Source: UBA947 sp031550975 | GTDB taxonomy: Bacteria; Cyanobacteriota; Vampirovibrionia; Gastranaerophilales; Gastranaerophilaceae | Reading direction: 5' to 3' | NCBI GenBank assembly: GCA_031550975.1 | Contig: JAVBOC010000001.1 | Location: 1 to 64,000 of the forward strand | DNA: 64,000 nt | In this document: positions 1 through 8,583 of the stretch, piece by piece | Numbering within the stretch: the first letter of the stretch is position 1 | How the letters are laid out: every line of letters starts with the position of its first letter | Made by a program: the position numbers and the translations under genes | The notes under the pieces: generated by a model | Told to the model about the DNA's origin: nothing | The model's database searches: none | The model's input: the letters and a program-made list of their open reading frames with translations, nothing else

Positions 1-1
1 T

Positions 2-1063
2 GTTTGCGATTGCCCTCAAAATGAAACAAGAGTTCAAGGCTACTGCGTTCCTAATGATATGGTTTGTGGAGACGGAACAAAGGTGTTAATTTGCGGTCAG
101 TGCGTAGACCCTCGAGGTACACAACAGTGCAGCGGTAAAGATGCAACCGGTAACTATGCCGCAGGATTAATTCTGGTACCCGGCGGTAAGTGCTTGGATA
201 TAACAAACCAGCCGACCTGCCCACCATTCCCTGATGGCTGGAACCCGGGCGGACCTGGCTTGCCGCCAAATTTGCCGAATGGTGTTTGTTGTAACTATAA
301 AGACTTTGCCTGCAAAAATGCCAACCCAGGCTTGCCATGTTGTAATTGTCCGTCATGTTGTCATCAATGGGATGCTGAAGATGACCCTGATTGTTATGAG
401 CCTTACCCTGAGATACCTATATGTAGTGCTCCTGTTGTTGGTTGTTGCAATGAAGACGACATGAGCTGTAGAGACCAGCATGCATTCGATGGCACTCCTT
501 ATACTATATGTGCTCCGGGGCCGGGTGCCGAATGCTCTGTGGGTTGGACGGACATAGGCAATAATATGTGCTCTTACTTTGTTAACGGTAATGAGACCAA
601 AAAATATACTGGAGTAGCCCGCGACTGTTCTCTTAATGGTAATGCGCACAATTGTTACGATGCAGCGAGCTTTATATGCTCGGACATGGTTGACGGAACC
701 GGAAACGCTTCTTTACCTTCTGCGCCTGCAGCTATTATAAATTGGCTTAACTCCTGTAATACCAACGTGCGTTCATATGACCATAACGAACAAATTACGC
801 TGCCTCCTTTTCCTGAAAATGTATCAACCCCATTTTCAGGTTGGCTAACTGGCGGTTATTATGAAGAAGGCGAGCACGCCGAAAATAACGACACCACGGT
901 TGAAGGAGGAGGCTGGAATACAGGCCCTTCTATAAGAAAAATCAGCAGTCCTCATGGCTATAACTATAACTCCTTCCCTGCATTGTTGGGTGTGTGTTCA
1001 AGCGGCGGTTGTGCTGCGTTTAACTGGCAAGATTTCTATTGTTTAAGGCCAAAAGAATATTAA
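2..1063 (+). CDS. Cys-rich probable secreted/surface protein, 3' part only
   Basis: The frame is open to the left window edge, so the true start lies outside; an internal ATG at 59 is probably not the start. About 353 residues are visible. The protein is very rich in cysteine, with many C-x-C, CC and C-x(2-4)-C groups (for example around 290-370 and 420-460), plus many Gly, Pro and Asn residues. That composition suits a disulfide-stabilised exported protein. No catalytic motif is recognised. It might be the C-terminal part of a prepilin-like or adhesin protein, since the window holds other Cys-rich prepilins, but the N-terminus needed to show this is missing. A hairpin terminator follows 24 bases after the stop. 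Coding is secure; function is unknown. Confidence 0.7.
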   Translation, partial: VCDCPQNETRVQGYCVPNDMVCGDGTKVLICGQCVDPRGTQQCSGKDATGNYAAGLILVPGGKCLDITNQPTCPPFPDGWNPGGPGLPPNLPNGVCCNYKDFACKNANPGLPCCNCPSCCHQWDAEDDPDCYEPYPEIPICSAPVVGCCNEDDMSCRDQHAFDGTPYTICAPGPGAECSVGWTDIGNNMCSYFVNGNETKKYTGVARDCSLNGNAHNCYDAASFICSDMVDGTGNASLPSAPAAIINWLNSCNTNVRSYDHNEQITLPPFPENVSTPFSGWLTGGYYEEGEHAENNDTTVEGGGWNTGPSIRKISSPHGYNYNSFPALLGVCSSGGCAAFNWQDFYCLRPKEY

Positions 1064-1086
1064 ATAAAGGCAATAATATACTAAAT

Positions 1087-1115
1087 AATAAAGGCGGGAA
1101 ACCCCGCCTTTATTT
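1087..1115 (+). terminator. Rho-independent-type hairpin terminator
   Basis: Perfect 12-bp stem (1087-1098 with 1103-1114) centred on an AAAC loop, with GGCGGG/CCCGCC at its core. The downstream arm ends in CTTTATTT. It lies just after the Cys-rich gene. Confidence 0.8.
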
Positions 1116-1553
1116 ATGCTTGTTTCTGCCGTCTTGCTGCGCTCGCGTTAGACGTGTCTCCGTGCTTGCTTGACTTATCCTGCGGACAGCTTGAAAACCA
1201 AGCAATCTTCCTCTCAAAAACGATACTTAATCGTTTTTTCGGCAGAGTGCACTCCGCTTGCTTGCGCAAAGAAAAAGGGGCTTGTGGCCCCCGTTGGAAT
1301 TAAGAATAGCTGGAAGTATGAAAAAGATTTAATTATATTAAACTTAATTTGATGGTCTTTTGCAATTACCCGTGTGAGCTATATACGTCTATTTTGGTAT
1401 AATATCGCTAAAAATATTATTACCTGACCGGGCAATATATTCCGTAATTCAAAACTGCTAGAATTAACAGAATAAGTGTAGTTTAAGCACTTTATGCCTA
1501 AACGCAACAACAGCAGACTTTTTAGCCAACTTAACATTTCTTCACAAGAGGGG
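1116..1553. other. Gene-poor spacer with a copy of dispersed repeat family E
   Basis: No convincing gene. A 60-codon open frame at 1170-1352 has no ribosome-binding site and is built partly from repeat sequence. Bases about 1203-1252 match, on the opposite strand, bases about 63525-63569 (shared core GCACTCTGCCGAA, then a variable stretch, then GTATCGTTTT). The remaining 300 bases show no structure I can support. Confidence 0.5.
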
Positions 1554-1582
1554 TTGACAAAAAATAAGTTGTCGCTTATACT
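1554..1582 (+). promoter_or_regulatory. Sigma-70-type promoter
   Basis: TTGACA at 1554-1559, a 17-bp spacer, then TATACT at 1577-1582. It lies 65 bases upstream of the small gene at 1648. This is one of the best-matching housekeeping promoters in the window. Confidence 0.75.
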
Positions 1583-1647
1583 AAAAGTAACAGATAAAGT
1601 GTTAAAAAAACACTTAAACGAAGGAAAACCCTACGAAGGAGGGTAAA

Positions 1648-1941
1648 ATGATTACAATAAACCCAGTAAAATTGAATAATCCGATTACATTTAGAGAGAA
1701 CACAGAAAATTTCCCAAACAGCGCATTGATTAGACCACTTCAAGGTCCTGCTGCAGGAACTCCTTTTGAACAAAAAGTATTTGAACAAAAGGCTATGGAC
1801 GACTACAAGCTTTCTATGGAAGCTGACGCGGTTCAAAATAACCCGTTAAAAGCTGCTTACAAGAAATTTGTCAAGGCTTATAAAGTACTTTTCCCCGCTC
1901 ACGAAACTAACATAGACCAACACATTATGTATATGGCCTAG
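1648..1941 (+). CDS. Small lineage-specific protein with N-terminal NPV/ITF motif
   Basis: Ninety-seven residues starting at an ATG 4 bases after a strong AAGGAGGG site (1636-1643) and downstream of a consensus promoter. I do not recognise a family domain. The N-terminus (MITINPVKLNNPITF) resembles the starts of other proteins here, such as the one at 22154 (MTVKPVQFSN), and the short aromatic motif seems to recur in lineage-specific proteins. The rest is charged and helical, with no signal peptide or membrane segment. The strong promoter and ribosome-binding site suggest abundant expression, monocistronic. Confidence 0.65.
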   Translation: MITINPVKLNNPITFRENTENFPNSALIRPLQGPAAGTPFEQKVFEQKAMDDYKLSMEADAVQNNPLKAAYKKFVKAYKVLFPAHETNIDQHIMYMA

Positions 1942-2027
1942 CGCAAGCGAGCTTGAACCGCGTTAGAGCAAAATAATAAACAATCAAATAATTTTAAAAC
2001 AGAGGTTTGACTATATTAGTTAAACCT

Positions 2028-2729
2028 CTATATATTTGCGCCTTCGCCGTCAGAGAGCTTGTCAAAAGCTTTTTTCCCGCCTTCGTGTGCGACTGCAGCA
2101 TTATAAGCGTAATCTGTTGCTTCTCTGTCGCGTGCGATAGCCTCTTTGAGTCCGGTTAGCTGTTCCAAGCTTAGGTTTGTCATGCCGGCTTCAGAGGTGC
2201 GCAAATATATTTTAAAAAGTTGTTGGGATTTGTAATCAAAGCCCGGAAGCTTGCTTTTTAGAGAATACCACTTGTAAAACTGATGTATCATATAAAATGG
2301 GTTGATTTCACCCTCGCGCATAATAAAAATCGGCGCGTTTCGGAACGAAAATCCGTTTCCTGTGATAATATTTATGTAAAGCGCTGCTAACCCACGCTGT
2401 TCAAGGATTAGACCTTCATCTTCGCAGATTGCGTTTAGCATTTTATCGGCATTTTTTAGCTTTATAACCTTTGTGCCCTGACTCTCAATATATTGGACAA
2501 GCTTATAAGGGTCATTCTCATTGGCTTGTAGGATTTCTTCAATATTCTTGTGGACAAGTTGGGCGTGCTTTTGAGTTTCAGCGCTCAAGGTCATGGTTTC
2601 ATTCGCTGTAATAACAGTTTTTGTCCCGCCTCTTGCGGGATTTGACTTAAAATGCCTGTCTAATCTGTCTTCTAATGTTTTTTTCTTTATCGAAAGAAAA
2701 AAATAGATTATTCGCTCAAAAATATTCAT
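2028..2729 (-). CDS. Conserved-type hypothetical protein
   Basis: A 233-residue product. The N-terminus has a short hydrophobic stretch (about residues 6-14) and then a basic segment, followed by a mostly helical, charged domain. No family motif is recognised. It is monocistronic on the minus strand, facing away from the dnaJ-like gene, with a palindromic repeat element between them. Codon use looks like that of its neighbours. Function unknown. Confidence 0.6.
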   Translation of the reverse strand: MNIFERIIYFFLSIKKKTLEDRLDRHFKSNPARGGTKTVITANETMTLSAETQKHAQLVHKNIEEILQANENDPYKLVQYIESQGTKVIKLKNADKMLNAICEDEGLILEQRGLAALYINIITGNGFSFRNAPIFIMREGEINPFYMIHQFYKWYSLKSKLPGFDYKSQQLFKIYLRTSEAGMTNLSLEQLTGLKEAIARDREATDYAYNAAVAHEGGKKAFDKLSDGEGANI

Positions 2730-2780
2730 ATAAATATTATAACTCTTTAAGCGAAGCTCTGCAACCTATGCCGTCATATA

Positions 2781-2854
2781 GTCATTGCGAGCATAGCGAA
2801 GCAATCCAGGCTTATTCTGGATTGCCACGGTCGTTAATACTCCCTCGCAATGAC
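2781..2854. repeat. Family D palindromic element (GCGAG subtype)
   Basis: A 74-bp element with inverted ends GTCATTGCGAG and CTCGCAATGAC, and an inner inverted pair AATCCAG/CTGGATT. It belongs to the dispersed family described at 16996, 25270, 29538, 31185, 35236 and 43041. Confidence 0.75.
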
Positions 2855-2927
2855 AATGGAAACAAAAATTAATTAAGAAATAATTAACTATTTTTAATTT
2901 TTGCCAATTCCGTGTTATCTTGTATTT

Positions 2928-3968
2928 ATGCAGTATAAAGACTATTACGAGATATTGGGGCTAAAGCGTGAAGCGACGGAGGCTGAGATTAAATCAGCAT
3001 ATCGGAAACTTGCGCGTAAATACCACCCGGATGTGAATAAAACCGCTGAGGCGGAGGGAAAATTTAAAGATTTAAACGAAGCTTATGAGGTTCTGTCCGA
3101 TAAAGAGAAACGTCAGCGTTATGACAGCTTGGGCGCAAACTGGCAGGGCGGCCAAAATTACACCCCTCCTCCGGGATTCGAGCAATTCGGTTTCGGTGGC
3201 GGTCAGGGCGGATTTCAAAGCTTTGACTTTGGTGATTTAGGCGGTGCGGGAGGTTTTTCCGACTTTTTCGGTTCGTTATTCGGTGATATGATGGGCGGCG
3301 GAATGGGAGCTGGCAGACGAGGCGGCTTTAGTGATTTTGGAGATTTTGGCGGGTTTGAACAACAGCCAAGAAGAACAAAACGCGCACCGCAAGAAGCCCC
3401 TAAAGACCTTGATATAACAAAGAATTTAACTATTACAGCGAAAGATATTTTTGAACAAAAACCTATTAATGTGAAATTCAGCGAGATGACAAAATGTACC
3501 CAATGCCCTCCGGGCGGCGGTTTTTGCACTAATTGTTCAGGAACAGGCTTTAAAACAGAACCTAAATCGTTGAAGGTAAAATTGCCGGCTGAAGTCAAAC
3601 AGGGGCAGAAAATAAGAATTAAAGGGGAAGGTTTCGTTGACGCTTACGGGCGCAAAGGCGACTTATACCTCACAATCAACATCAAAGACAGCGAATACGA
3701 AGTCGATGGGGCTGATTTAACCAAAGAAATTGAAATCACGCCACCGGAGGCGGTTCTTGGCGCCAAGAAAGACATTAAAACTTTGCACGGCACAATCGGG
3801 ATTAAAATCCCTCCGCATACCTCCAGCGGGCGCTCATTGCGCTTAAAAGAACTCGGGCTGCCGAAAAAAGGCGGTGGATTTGGTTCACTTAACGCTAAAA
3901 TCAAAATCGTTCTGCCAAAAGAGATTTCAGAAAAGGATCTTGAGTTGTATAAAAAAATGCGCCACTAA
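2928..3968 (+). CDS. DnaJ/CbpA-type co-chaperone with reduced zinc-finger region
   Basis: J-domain protein of 346 residues, a partner that stimulates Hsp70 (DnaK) ATPase and delivers clients. The J domain is at the N-terminus (DYYEILG, HPD at residues 33-35), followed by a long Gly/Phe-rich linker (about 70-135). The C-terminal substrate-binding beta domains are present (GQKIRIKGEG, ending in DLELYKKMRH). The zinc region keeps only two CxxC groups (CTQC and CTNC, the second followed by SGTG), where classical DnaJ has four. It can therefore bind at most one zinc. The in-frame TTG at 2901 would add nine residues without a ribosome-binding site, so I start at ATG 2928, matching the usual DYYEILG register. 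No dnaK or grpE is adjacent. Confidence 0.85.
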   Translation: MQYKDYYEILGLKREATEAEIKSAYRKLARKYHPDVNKTAEAEGKFKDLNEAYEVLSDKEKRQRYDSLGANWQGGQNYTPPPGFEQFGFGGGQGGFQSFDFGDLGGAGGFSDFFGSLFGDMMGGGMGAGRRGGFSDFGDFGGFEQQPRRTKRAPQEAPKDLDITKNLTITAKDIFEQKPINVKFSEMTKCTQCPPGGGFCTNCSGTGFKTEPKSLKVKLPAEVKQGQKIRIKGEGFVDAYGRKGDLYLTINIKDSEYEVDGADLTKEIEITPPEAVLGAKKDIKTLHGTIGIKIPPHTSSGRSLRLKELGLPKKGGGFGSLNAKIKIVLPKEISEKDLELYKKMRH

Positions 3969-4022
3969 AGCCCATTTGGTCTCATTTTATGTTATAATAA
4001 CCCTAACGAGAGGGGATATGGC

Positions 4023-5120
4023 ATGACGAAGGAGACTTTTTTACGCGATAAACATATTGCGTTGGGGGCGAAGATGGTTGATTTTGCGGGCTGGTATATG
4101 CCGGTTCAGTACGAATCAATTATTGAAGAGCACAAAAATGTGCGTGAAAACATCGGGCTTTTTGATGTTTCGCACATGGGAGAAGTTTTCGTGTCGGGCA
4201 AGGATGCGACTGCGTTTTTGAACAAAATCGTGCCGCAAAACATTTCTAAATTAGACTACGAAAAAGCCGTCTATTGCCAGCTTCCAAACGAAAAAGGCGG
4301 GTTGATTGACGACCTTATTATCTATAAATTGGGAATTAACAGCTACCTTGTAATCTGCAACGCGTCGCGTATTGACGAGGATGTAAACTGGATGGTCAGA
4401 AACGCTCGCGGATTTGACGTTGAGATTGACGACCGGTCAGCAAAATACTCACTGATTGCAATCCAAGGCCCAAAAGCAGCAGAATTAGTGCGCAAAATGG
4501 GCGCGAGTACCCAACAGGATTCCTTCACGATAAAATCTGCTACTGTTGCGGGGTTTAATGTTCTGCTCTCTCGCACGGGATACACGGGCGAAGATGGGTT
4601 TGAAGTCATGATAGAAAACGAATGCGTTGAAGAATTATGGGACAAAATCCTTTCTGCAGGAAAAGAATTTGGGATTAAGCCAATTGGGCTTGGCGCACGC
4701 GATACGCTTAGGTTAGAAGCGGCACTTCACTTGTATGGGAACGATCTTGACGAAAACACAACCCCTGTTGAAGCTGGGCTTTCTTGGTCAATTCCAAAAG
4801 ACAAAGAAGAGGATTACAACGGAAAATCAGTTATTATGGGGCAAATTGCAAACGGCACCGAGAAAAAACTTGTCGGGTTCAAGATGCTTGATAAATCAAT
4901 TGCGCGTCATGAGTACGACGTTTATTACGGTGGCGAAAAAGTCGGGGTTGTCACAAGCGGCGGGGTTTCACCGATGCTGGGGGTAAATATTGGCTTGGCT
5001 TATGTAAAAAATATTAAAGAAATTTGTCCGGGCGCTACGATTCAGGTTATGATAAGAGAAAAATTACACGACGCGGAAGTGGTTAAGCGTCCGTTTATCG
5101 AAAAAAGAAATAAAGTATAA
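4023..5120 (+). CDS. gcvT: Aminomethyltransferase (glycine cleavage T protein)
   Basis: T protein of the glycine cleavage system. It transfers the aminomethyl group from lipoyl-H protein to tetrahydrofolate, releasing ammonia and 5,10-methylene-THF. At 365 residues it is full length. It opens with the family signature LRDKHIALGAKMVDFAGWYMP and carries LFDVSHMGE and YTGEDGFE. A purine-rich site (GAGAGGGGA) lies before the ATG and a TATAAT box at 3993-3998. It is followed by gcvH after 92 bases of heptamer repeat and then gcvPA, suggesting one transcription unit for T, H and P1. No glycine riboswitch is visible in the 54-bp leader. Confidence 0.95.
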   Translation: MTKETFLRDKHIALGAKMVDFAGWYMPVQYESIIEEHKNVRENIGLFDVSHMGEVFVSGKDATAFLNKIVPQNISKLDYEKAVYCQLPNEKGGLIDDLIIYKLGINSYLVICNASRIDEDVNWMVRNARGFDVEIDDRSAKYSLIAIQGPKAAELVRKMGASTQQDSFTIKSATVAGFNVLLSRTGYTGEDGFEVMIENECVEELWDKILSAGKEFGIKPIGLGARDTLRLEAALHLYGNDLDENTTPVEAGLSWSIPKDKEEDYNGKSVIMGQIANGTEKKLVGFKMLDKSIARHEYDVYYGGEKVGVVTSGGVSPMLGVNIGLAYVKNIKEICPGATIQVMIREKLHDAEVVKRPFIEKRNKV

Positions 5121-5190
5121 GTTAGGAATCAGGAACTAGGAACTAGGGATTAGGGACTAGGGATTAGGAACTAGGGATTAGAAATTAAGA
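5121..5190. repeat. Family B heptamer array (GGGAYTA units)
   Basis: About nine tandem 7-bp units of the form GG(A/G)A(C/T)TA fill the gap between gcvT and gcvH. The same units occur at 26784, 45508-45652 and, in frame, within hemW at about 49635. Confidence 0.8.
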
Positions 5191-5212
5191 TAGAGACCAA
5201 AAAGGAGAATAA

Positions 5213-5596
5213 ATGAAGATGGAAGATAAGATTTTATGCAGCAAGACGCACGAATATATTCTAAAAAATGCTGACGGGACTTACACTGTAGGGTTAACAA
5301 ACTACGCTGTTGAACAGTTAGGCGACATTGTTTTCTTGGAATTGCCTGAAGTCGGCGCTGAATACAAAAAAGGAAACAACTTTGCAGCGGTTGAATCGGT
5401 TAAAGCGGCATCAGAAATCTATTTGCCGGTTAGCGGAAAAGTAGTCTGTGTAAACGATGCGGCAGTTGATGCGCCGGAAATCTTGAATGCTAACAACTAC
5501 GAAGAAGGTTGGCTGGTCAAAATCGAAGCTGCAAACTGTGACGAAGAAGCTTGCGACTTGTTAAGCTATGAGGCATATTTGGCAGAAGTGGAATAA
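5213..5596 (+). CDS. gcvH: Glycine cleavage system H protein
   Basis: Lipoyl carrier protein of 127 residues, the usual length. The lipoylated lysine is K64 in ESVKAASEIY. The HEYI and VGLTNYAVEQLGDIVF signatures are present. It shuttles the methylamine from P protein to T protein and the reduced lipoyl arm to L protein. The start has AGGAG seven bases upstream. It lies between gcvT and gcvPA. Confidence 0.95.
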   Translation: MKMEDKILCSKTHEYILKNADGTYTVGLTNYAVEQLGDIVFLELPEVGAEYKKGNNFAAVESVKAASEIYLPVSGKVVCVNDAAVDAPEILNANNYEEGWLVKIEAANCDEEACDLLSYEAYLAEVE

Positions 5597-5606
5597 TAAT
5601 ATTTTC

Positions 5607-5676
5607 GTCATTCTGAGCGTAAGCGAAGAATCTCAACAACCTTGAGATGTTTCGGTACTTCGCACCTCAACATGAC
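5607..5676. repeat. Family D palindromic element (TCTGAG subtype)
   Basis: A 70-bp element with ends GTCATTCTGAGCG and ACATGAC and an inner inverted pair GAATCTCAA/TTGAGATG. It lies between gcvH and gcvPA and reads open in the gcvPA frame, producing a false 19-codon N-terminal extension. Confidence 0.7.
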
Positions 5677-5698
5677 GGGTACAAGACAGGACAAAAAA

Positions 5699-6955
5699 AT
5701 GAAAAACTTTATTGCGCATACTGACAAAGACAGAAAAGAAATGCTTGATTTTATAGGCGTTAAATCTGTTGAGGACTTGTTTTCAATGGTGCCGCAGCAG
5801 GCGCGTTCGGGCGGATTAAAACTCGAAAACCCGTTGAGCGAATTGGAGGTTCAAAAACATGTTAAGACGCTGGCGCGTAAGAATAACGTGGATTTTGTGA
5901 GTTTTTTGGGCGGCGGGGTTTATAACAAATTTGTTCCGGCATGTATCGGTCAGGTCGCGCAACGGTTTGAGTTTTTGACGGCGTACACTCCTTATCAGGC
6001 GGAGATTTCACAGGGTTCATTGCAAGTTATGTACGAATTCCAGACGATGATTTGCAGATTGACCGGCATGGATGTGTCGAATGCTACGGTTTATGACGGC
6101 GCTACGGCTTGCGCTGAAGCTATTTTGATGGCGGTTAGGGTTAAGAAAAAAGAAAAAGTTCTTGTGGCTGATTCGCTAAATCCTGAATATAAAAAAGTTA
6201 TCGAAACTTATGCTTGGGCAAACGGAATCGAAGTGGAATATTACAACCATTCAATTATTGAACCATTCAGCCATTCAACCGAAAATTATGCGTGTGTTTT
6301 AATCCAGACGCCGGACTATTACGGGGAAATCCAGGAATTGCCGCAAACAGGTGATGCACTGTTAATCGTTTGCACTGACCCTTCAACGCTTTCTATTTTA
6401 AAACCTCCGACAGAAGCTGATATTGTGGTGGGTGATGTTCAAACTTTGGGAATCCCGATGTCATTTGGCGGGCCGCATGCGGGCTTCATCGCTTGTCGCG
6501 AAAAATACATGCGCCAAATCCCGGGCAGGTTATCAGGCCGTACGGTTGACGCGGACGGCAATCAGGCGTTTTGTTTAACAATCCAAACCCGTGAACAACA
6601 TATTAAGCGCGAAAAAGCAACCAGCAATATTTGCTCAAACCAAGCTCTAATCGGACTTTGTGCGACTTTGTATTTGAGCGTTATGGGTGAAAACGGATTT
6701 AAACAAGCAGGGTACTTGAGCGCAAAATTCGCACATGAATTAGCTGACAAGTTAAGTGCAAAAGGGGTAAAAGTTATAAATAAAAATTTCTTCAACGAAT
6801 TTACAGTTGAAGTTGCTGACGCAGACAAGTTTATGGCACAATTAAAATCAAAAAATATCCTTGGCGGAATAAAGCTTGATTCTAAGAGAATTCTTGTTGC
6901 GGTAACAGAGATGAACACGCCTGAAGAAATCGACCTGTATGTATCTGCGGTATAA
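5699..6955 (+). CDS. gcvPA: Glycine dehydrogenase (decarboxylating) subunit 1
   Basis: N-terminal half of the split, PLP-dependent P protein. With GcvPB it decarboxylates glycine and loads H protein. It has 418 residues and contains YTPYQAEISQG, YDGATACAEA and the GGPHAGF region. The PLP lysine belongs to the other subunit, and no gcvPB follows: the next gene is a minus-strand regulator. GcvPB and L protein must be encoded elsewhere if the pathway works. The start is ATG 5699 with AGGA upstream; the TTG at 5642 lies inside a repeat element. Codons near 6248-6279 (NHSIIEPFSHST) are made of four 8-bp units like those at 13972 and 15632. Confidence 0.92.
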   Translation: MKNFIAHTDKDRKEMLDFIGVKSVEDLFSMVPQQARSGGLKLENPLSELEVQKHVKTLARKNNVDFVSFLGGGVYNKFVPACIGQVAQRFEFLTAYTPYQAEISQGSLQVMYEFQTMICRLTGMDVSNATVYDGATACAEAILMAVRVKKKEKVLVADSLNPEYKKVIETYAWANGIEVEYYNHSIIEPFSHSTENYACVLIQTPDYYGEIQELPQTGDALLIVCTDPSTLSILKPPTEADIVVGDVQTLGIPMSFGGPHAGFIACREKYMRQIPGRLSGRTVDADGNQAFCLTIQTREQHIKREKATSNICSNQALIGLCATLYLSVMGENGFKQAGYLSAKFAHELADKLSAKGVKVINKNFFNEFTVEVADADKFMAQLKSKNILGGIKLDSKRILVAVTEMNTPEEIDLYVSAV

Positions 6956-7168
6956 TTAATTCTCGAATTCTGACAACAATTCGCCGGCTGTCATTCCGAA
7001 ACCTTCTGCTATTTTATATAAGACTTTAAGTTTAATATCTTGCTTGCCATTTTCTATCCTGCTCAAAATGGCTGGCTCAATATCAAATTCAAGGGCAAAT
7101 TTGTTCAAGGACTTGCCCGTTTTTAATCTCTTATTTTTGATGTATTTCCCAATATCCGTGTGTTGCAT
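6956..7168 (-). CDS. Small XRE-family helix-turn-helix regulator
   Basis: A one-domain DNA-binding protein of 70 residues from ATG 7168 (82 if the ATG at 7204 is used). The Cro/CI-type fold is clear: IGKYIKNKRLKTGKSLNKFA, then EFDIEPAILSRIENGKQ as helix-turn-helix, and VLYKIAEGFGM. There is no second domain for ligand binding. It is divergent from the 72-residue gene at 7234 and could control that promoter region. Neither candidate start has a good ribosome-binding site. Confidence 0.8.
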   Translation of the reverse strand: MQHTDIGKYIKNKRLKTGKSLNKFALEFDIEPAILSRIENGKQDIKLKVLYKIAEGFGMTAGELLSEFEN

Positions 7169-7233
7169 TTTCTCAATTATGACGAATAATGCAAATATAA
7201 TCATTGAGAAATATCAATAGAGGGGAGTATGAA

Positions 7234-7452
7234 ATGAAAAATTCAATAATTGCATTGGATGATAAAGTCAAAGATATTATTTCCGGCACGAAAGAAATTG
7301 ATTGTGCTGCAAGCATTATTGCTGCTTTCTTAAAAACAGATTGCGTATCTCCTGAGGAAGAAGGCTTAGCAAAAAGCTTGGTAATGTTGTCAGAGAGCTT
7401 AAAACTCATTGTTAACAAAATGGAAGAATTGATTCTTGTTTTATCGGATTAG
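7234..7452 (+). CDS. Small helical protein, divergent from the XRE regulator
   Basis: A 72-residue acidic helical protein, family not recognised, with Cys at two positions and a C-terminus in leucine-rich helix. ATG 7234 has AGGGGAG six bases upstream, which sets the start over the TTG at 7204. Its position head-to-head with a small XRE regulator suggests a two-gene regulatory unit, for example regulated by that protein. A toxin-antitoxin role cannot be shown from the sequence. Confidence 0.6.
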   Translation: MKNSIIALDDKVKDIISGTKEIDCAASIIAAFLKTDCVSPEEEGLAKSLVMLSESLKLIVNKMEELILVLSD

Positions 7453-7500
7453 CTTAATCGCCTAATAGAAATTCCGCTAAATTTTTTTTAAATTTAGCTT

Positions 7501-8583
7501 GTGTTTGAGTTTTTAAAGATGATTTTTGATAAAATTTACGGGCAAAGATATAAAATTTTGCTTGCGATTTTTCTTTTGATAATGATTTTTCCTGCGATGA
7601 AAGTGCATGAGCATTTTTTCAAATATTATATTGTAGCTCAATTCAATGAACTTGGACCGATTTCGATTACAACACCGGTTTATTATAAGGGTTTTAAAAT
7701 TGGGAAAGTCGCGAAAATTAAGCCGAGCCCGGATTTCAAGACATCAAACGTCAAACTGATTTTTGATCACAATATGTCGATGCTGCCGTCAAATGTGTCA
7801 GTAAAAGTTAAAAAATTTGATGTGAAAAAGCAGGGTCACAACCACTATTTAGACATCGAATATCCTGACGCTCCCGCCCTGACTATTTTGAAAAAAGGAA
7901 GCACAATTAAGGGGGTAACCGAACCCGACATGGCGTCATTTATGGCAAAACAGGTAGAGTCAGGTGCGTTCAATGCAATATCTAACAATGCCGGCAAGGC
8001 TATTGAGAGTTTGGAAAAAACAAGCGACAGCGCACGCGATATGATTGAAGTTATAACGGATTTAATTGACAGAATGAAGCCGGACTTGCTTGCTGCGGCT
8101 AAAAGTGCAAACAGCGCTGCTGCAAACGTTGATGAAACCACCAAAAATACCATGCAAATAACCGCGGAAATGAACGAGCTTGCAATAAAATTGAACAAGT
8201 CCGTGAGTAAAGTCGGGGTGGAAGAAGCGGTTTCTAATATTGGTAAAACGCTAGAAAATCTTGAACGCGCGACAGAGAACATGAAAAGTATCACCGTGAA
8301 TGTCGATAAAGCGACAACAAATTTAGACCAAACTTTTTATAAAATAGACAGTTCTATGGGCAATGTCCAAAATATCACAGAAGGTATGAATAACACCCTA
8401 AATAAACGCTTTGGTGGCGCACGTGTAATCTTTGGCAAACCGGGAGGCAATGTTACGGTGATAAAGGAAGCAGCTAAATCTGCTCCGACCGGCGCTGCTA
8501 CCAGCGCACCACCTAAGGCTCAAACCATTGCTCCTGCTAAAGCTCCGACCATTGCACCGGGCGATTGTATCAAACGTTATTAA
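7501..8583 (+). CDS. MlaD-like MCE-domain lipid-transport protein
   Basis: A 360-residue protein with one N-terminal membrane helix (about residues 17-33) followed by an MCE domain (about 40-130: VYYKGFKIGKVAKI then VKLIFDHN and GSTIKG). Next comes a long alpha-helical region with heptad character (about 140-300) and a low-complexity Ala/Pro/Thr tail. MlaD/YrbD proteins are the periplasmic part of ABC systems that move phospholipids between membranes; the ATPase and permease partners are not adjacent. The start is GTG 7501, or ATG 7519; neither has a clear ribosome-binding site. Its stop overlaps the stop of the convergent SMR gene by 4 bases. Confidence 0.8.
   Translation: MFEFLKMIFDKIYGQRYKILLAIFLLIMIFPAMKVHEHFFKYYIVAQFNELGPISITTPVYYKGFKIGKVAKIKPSPDFKTSNVKLIFDHNMSMLPSNVSVKVKKFDVKKQGHNHYLDIEYPDAPALTILKKGSTIKGVTEPDMASFMAKQVESGAFNAISNNAGKAIESLEKTSDSARDMIEVITDLIDRMKPDLLAAAKSANSAAANVDETTKNTMQITAEMNELAIKLNKSVSKVGVEEAVSNIGKTLENLERATENMKSITVNVDKATTNLDQTFYKIDSSMGNVQNITEGMNNTLNKRFGGARVIFGKPGGNVTVIKEAAKSAPTGAATSAPPKAQTIAPAKAPTIAPGDCIKRY

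Noticed and set aside
1170..1352. 60-codon plus-strand open frame
   Set aside because: No ribosome-binding site, and it runs through a dispersed repeat (family E).
2675..2872. 65-codon plus-strand open frame
   Set aside because: Spans a palindromic family D element and overlaps the start of the minus-strand gene.
3969..4022. Possible glycine riboswitch before gcvT
   Set aside because: Only 54 bases lie between the genes, too short for the aptamer, and no matching core is seen.
7845..8294. 149-codon minus-strand open frame
   Set aside because: Antisense shadow of the MCE protein's helical region; no start signal.
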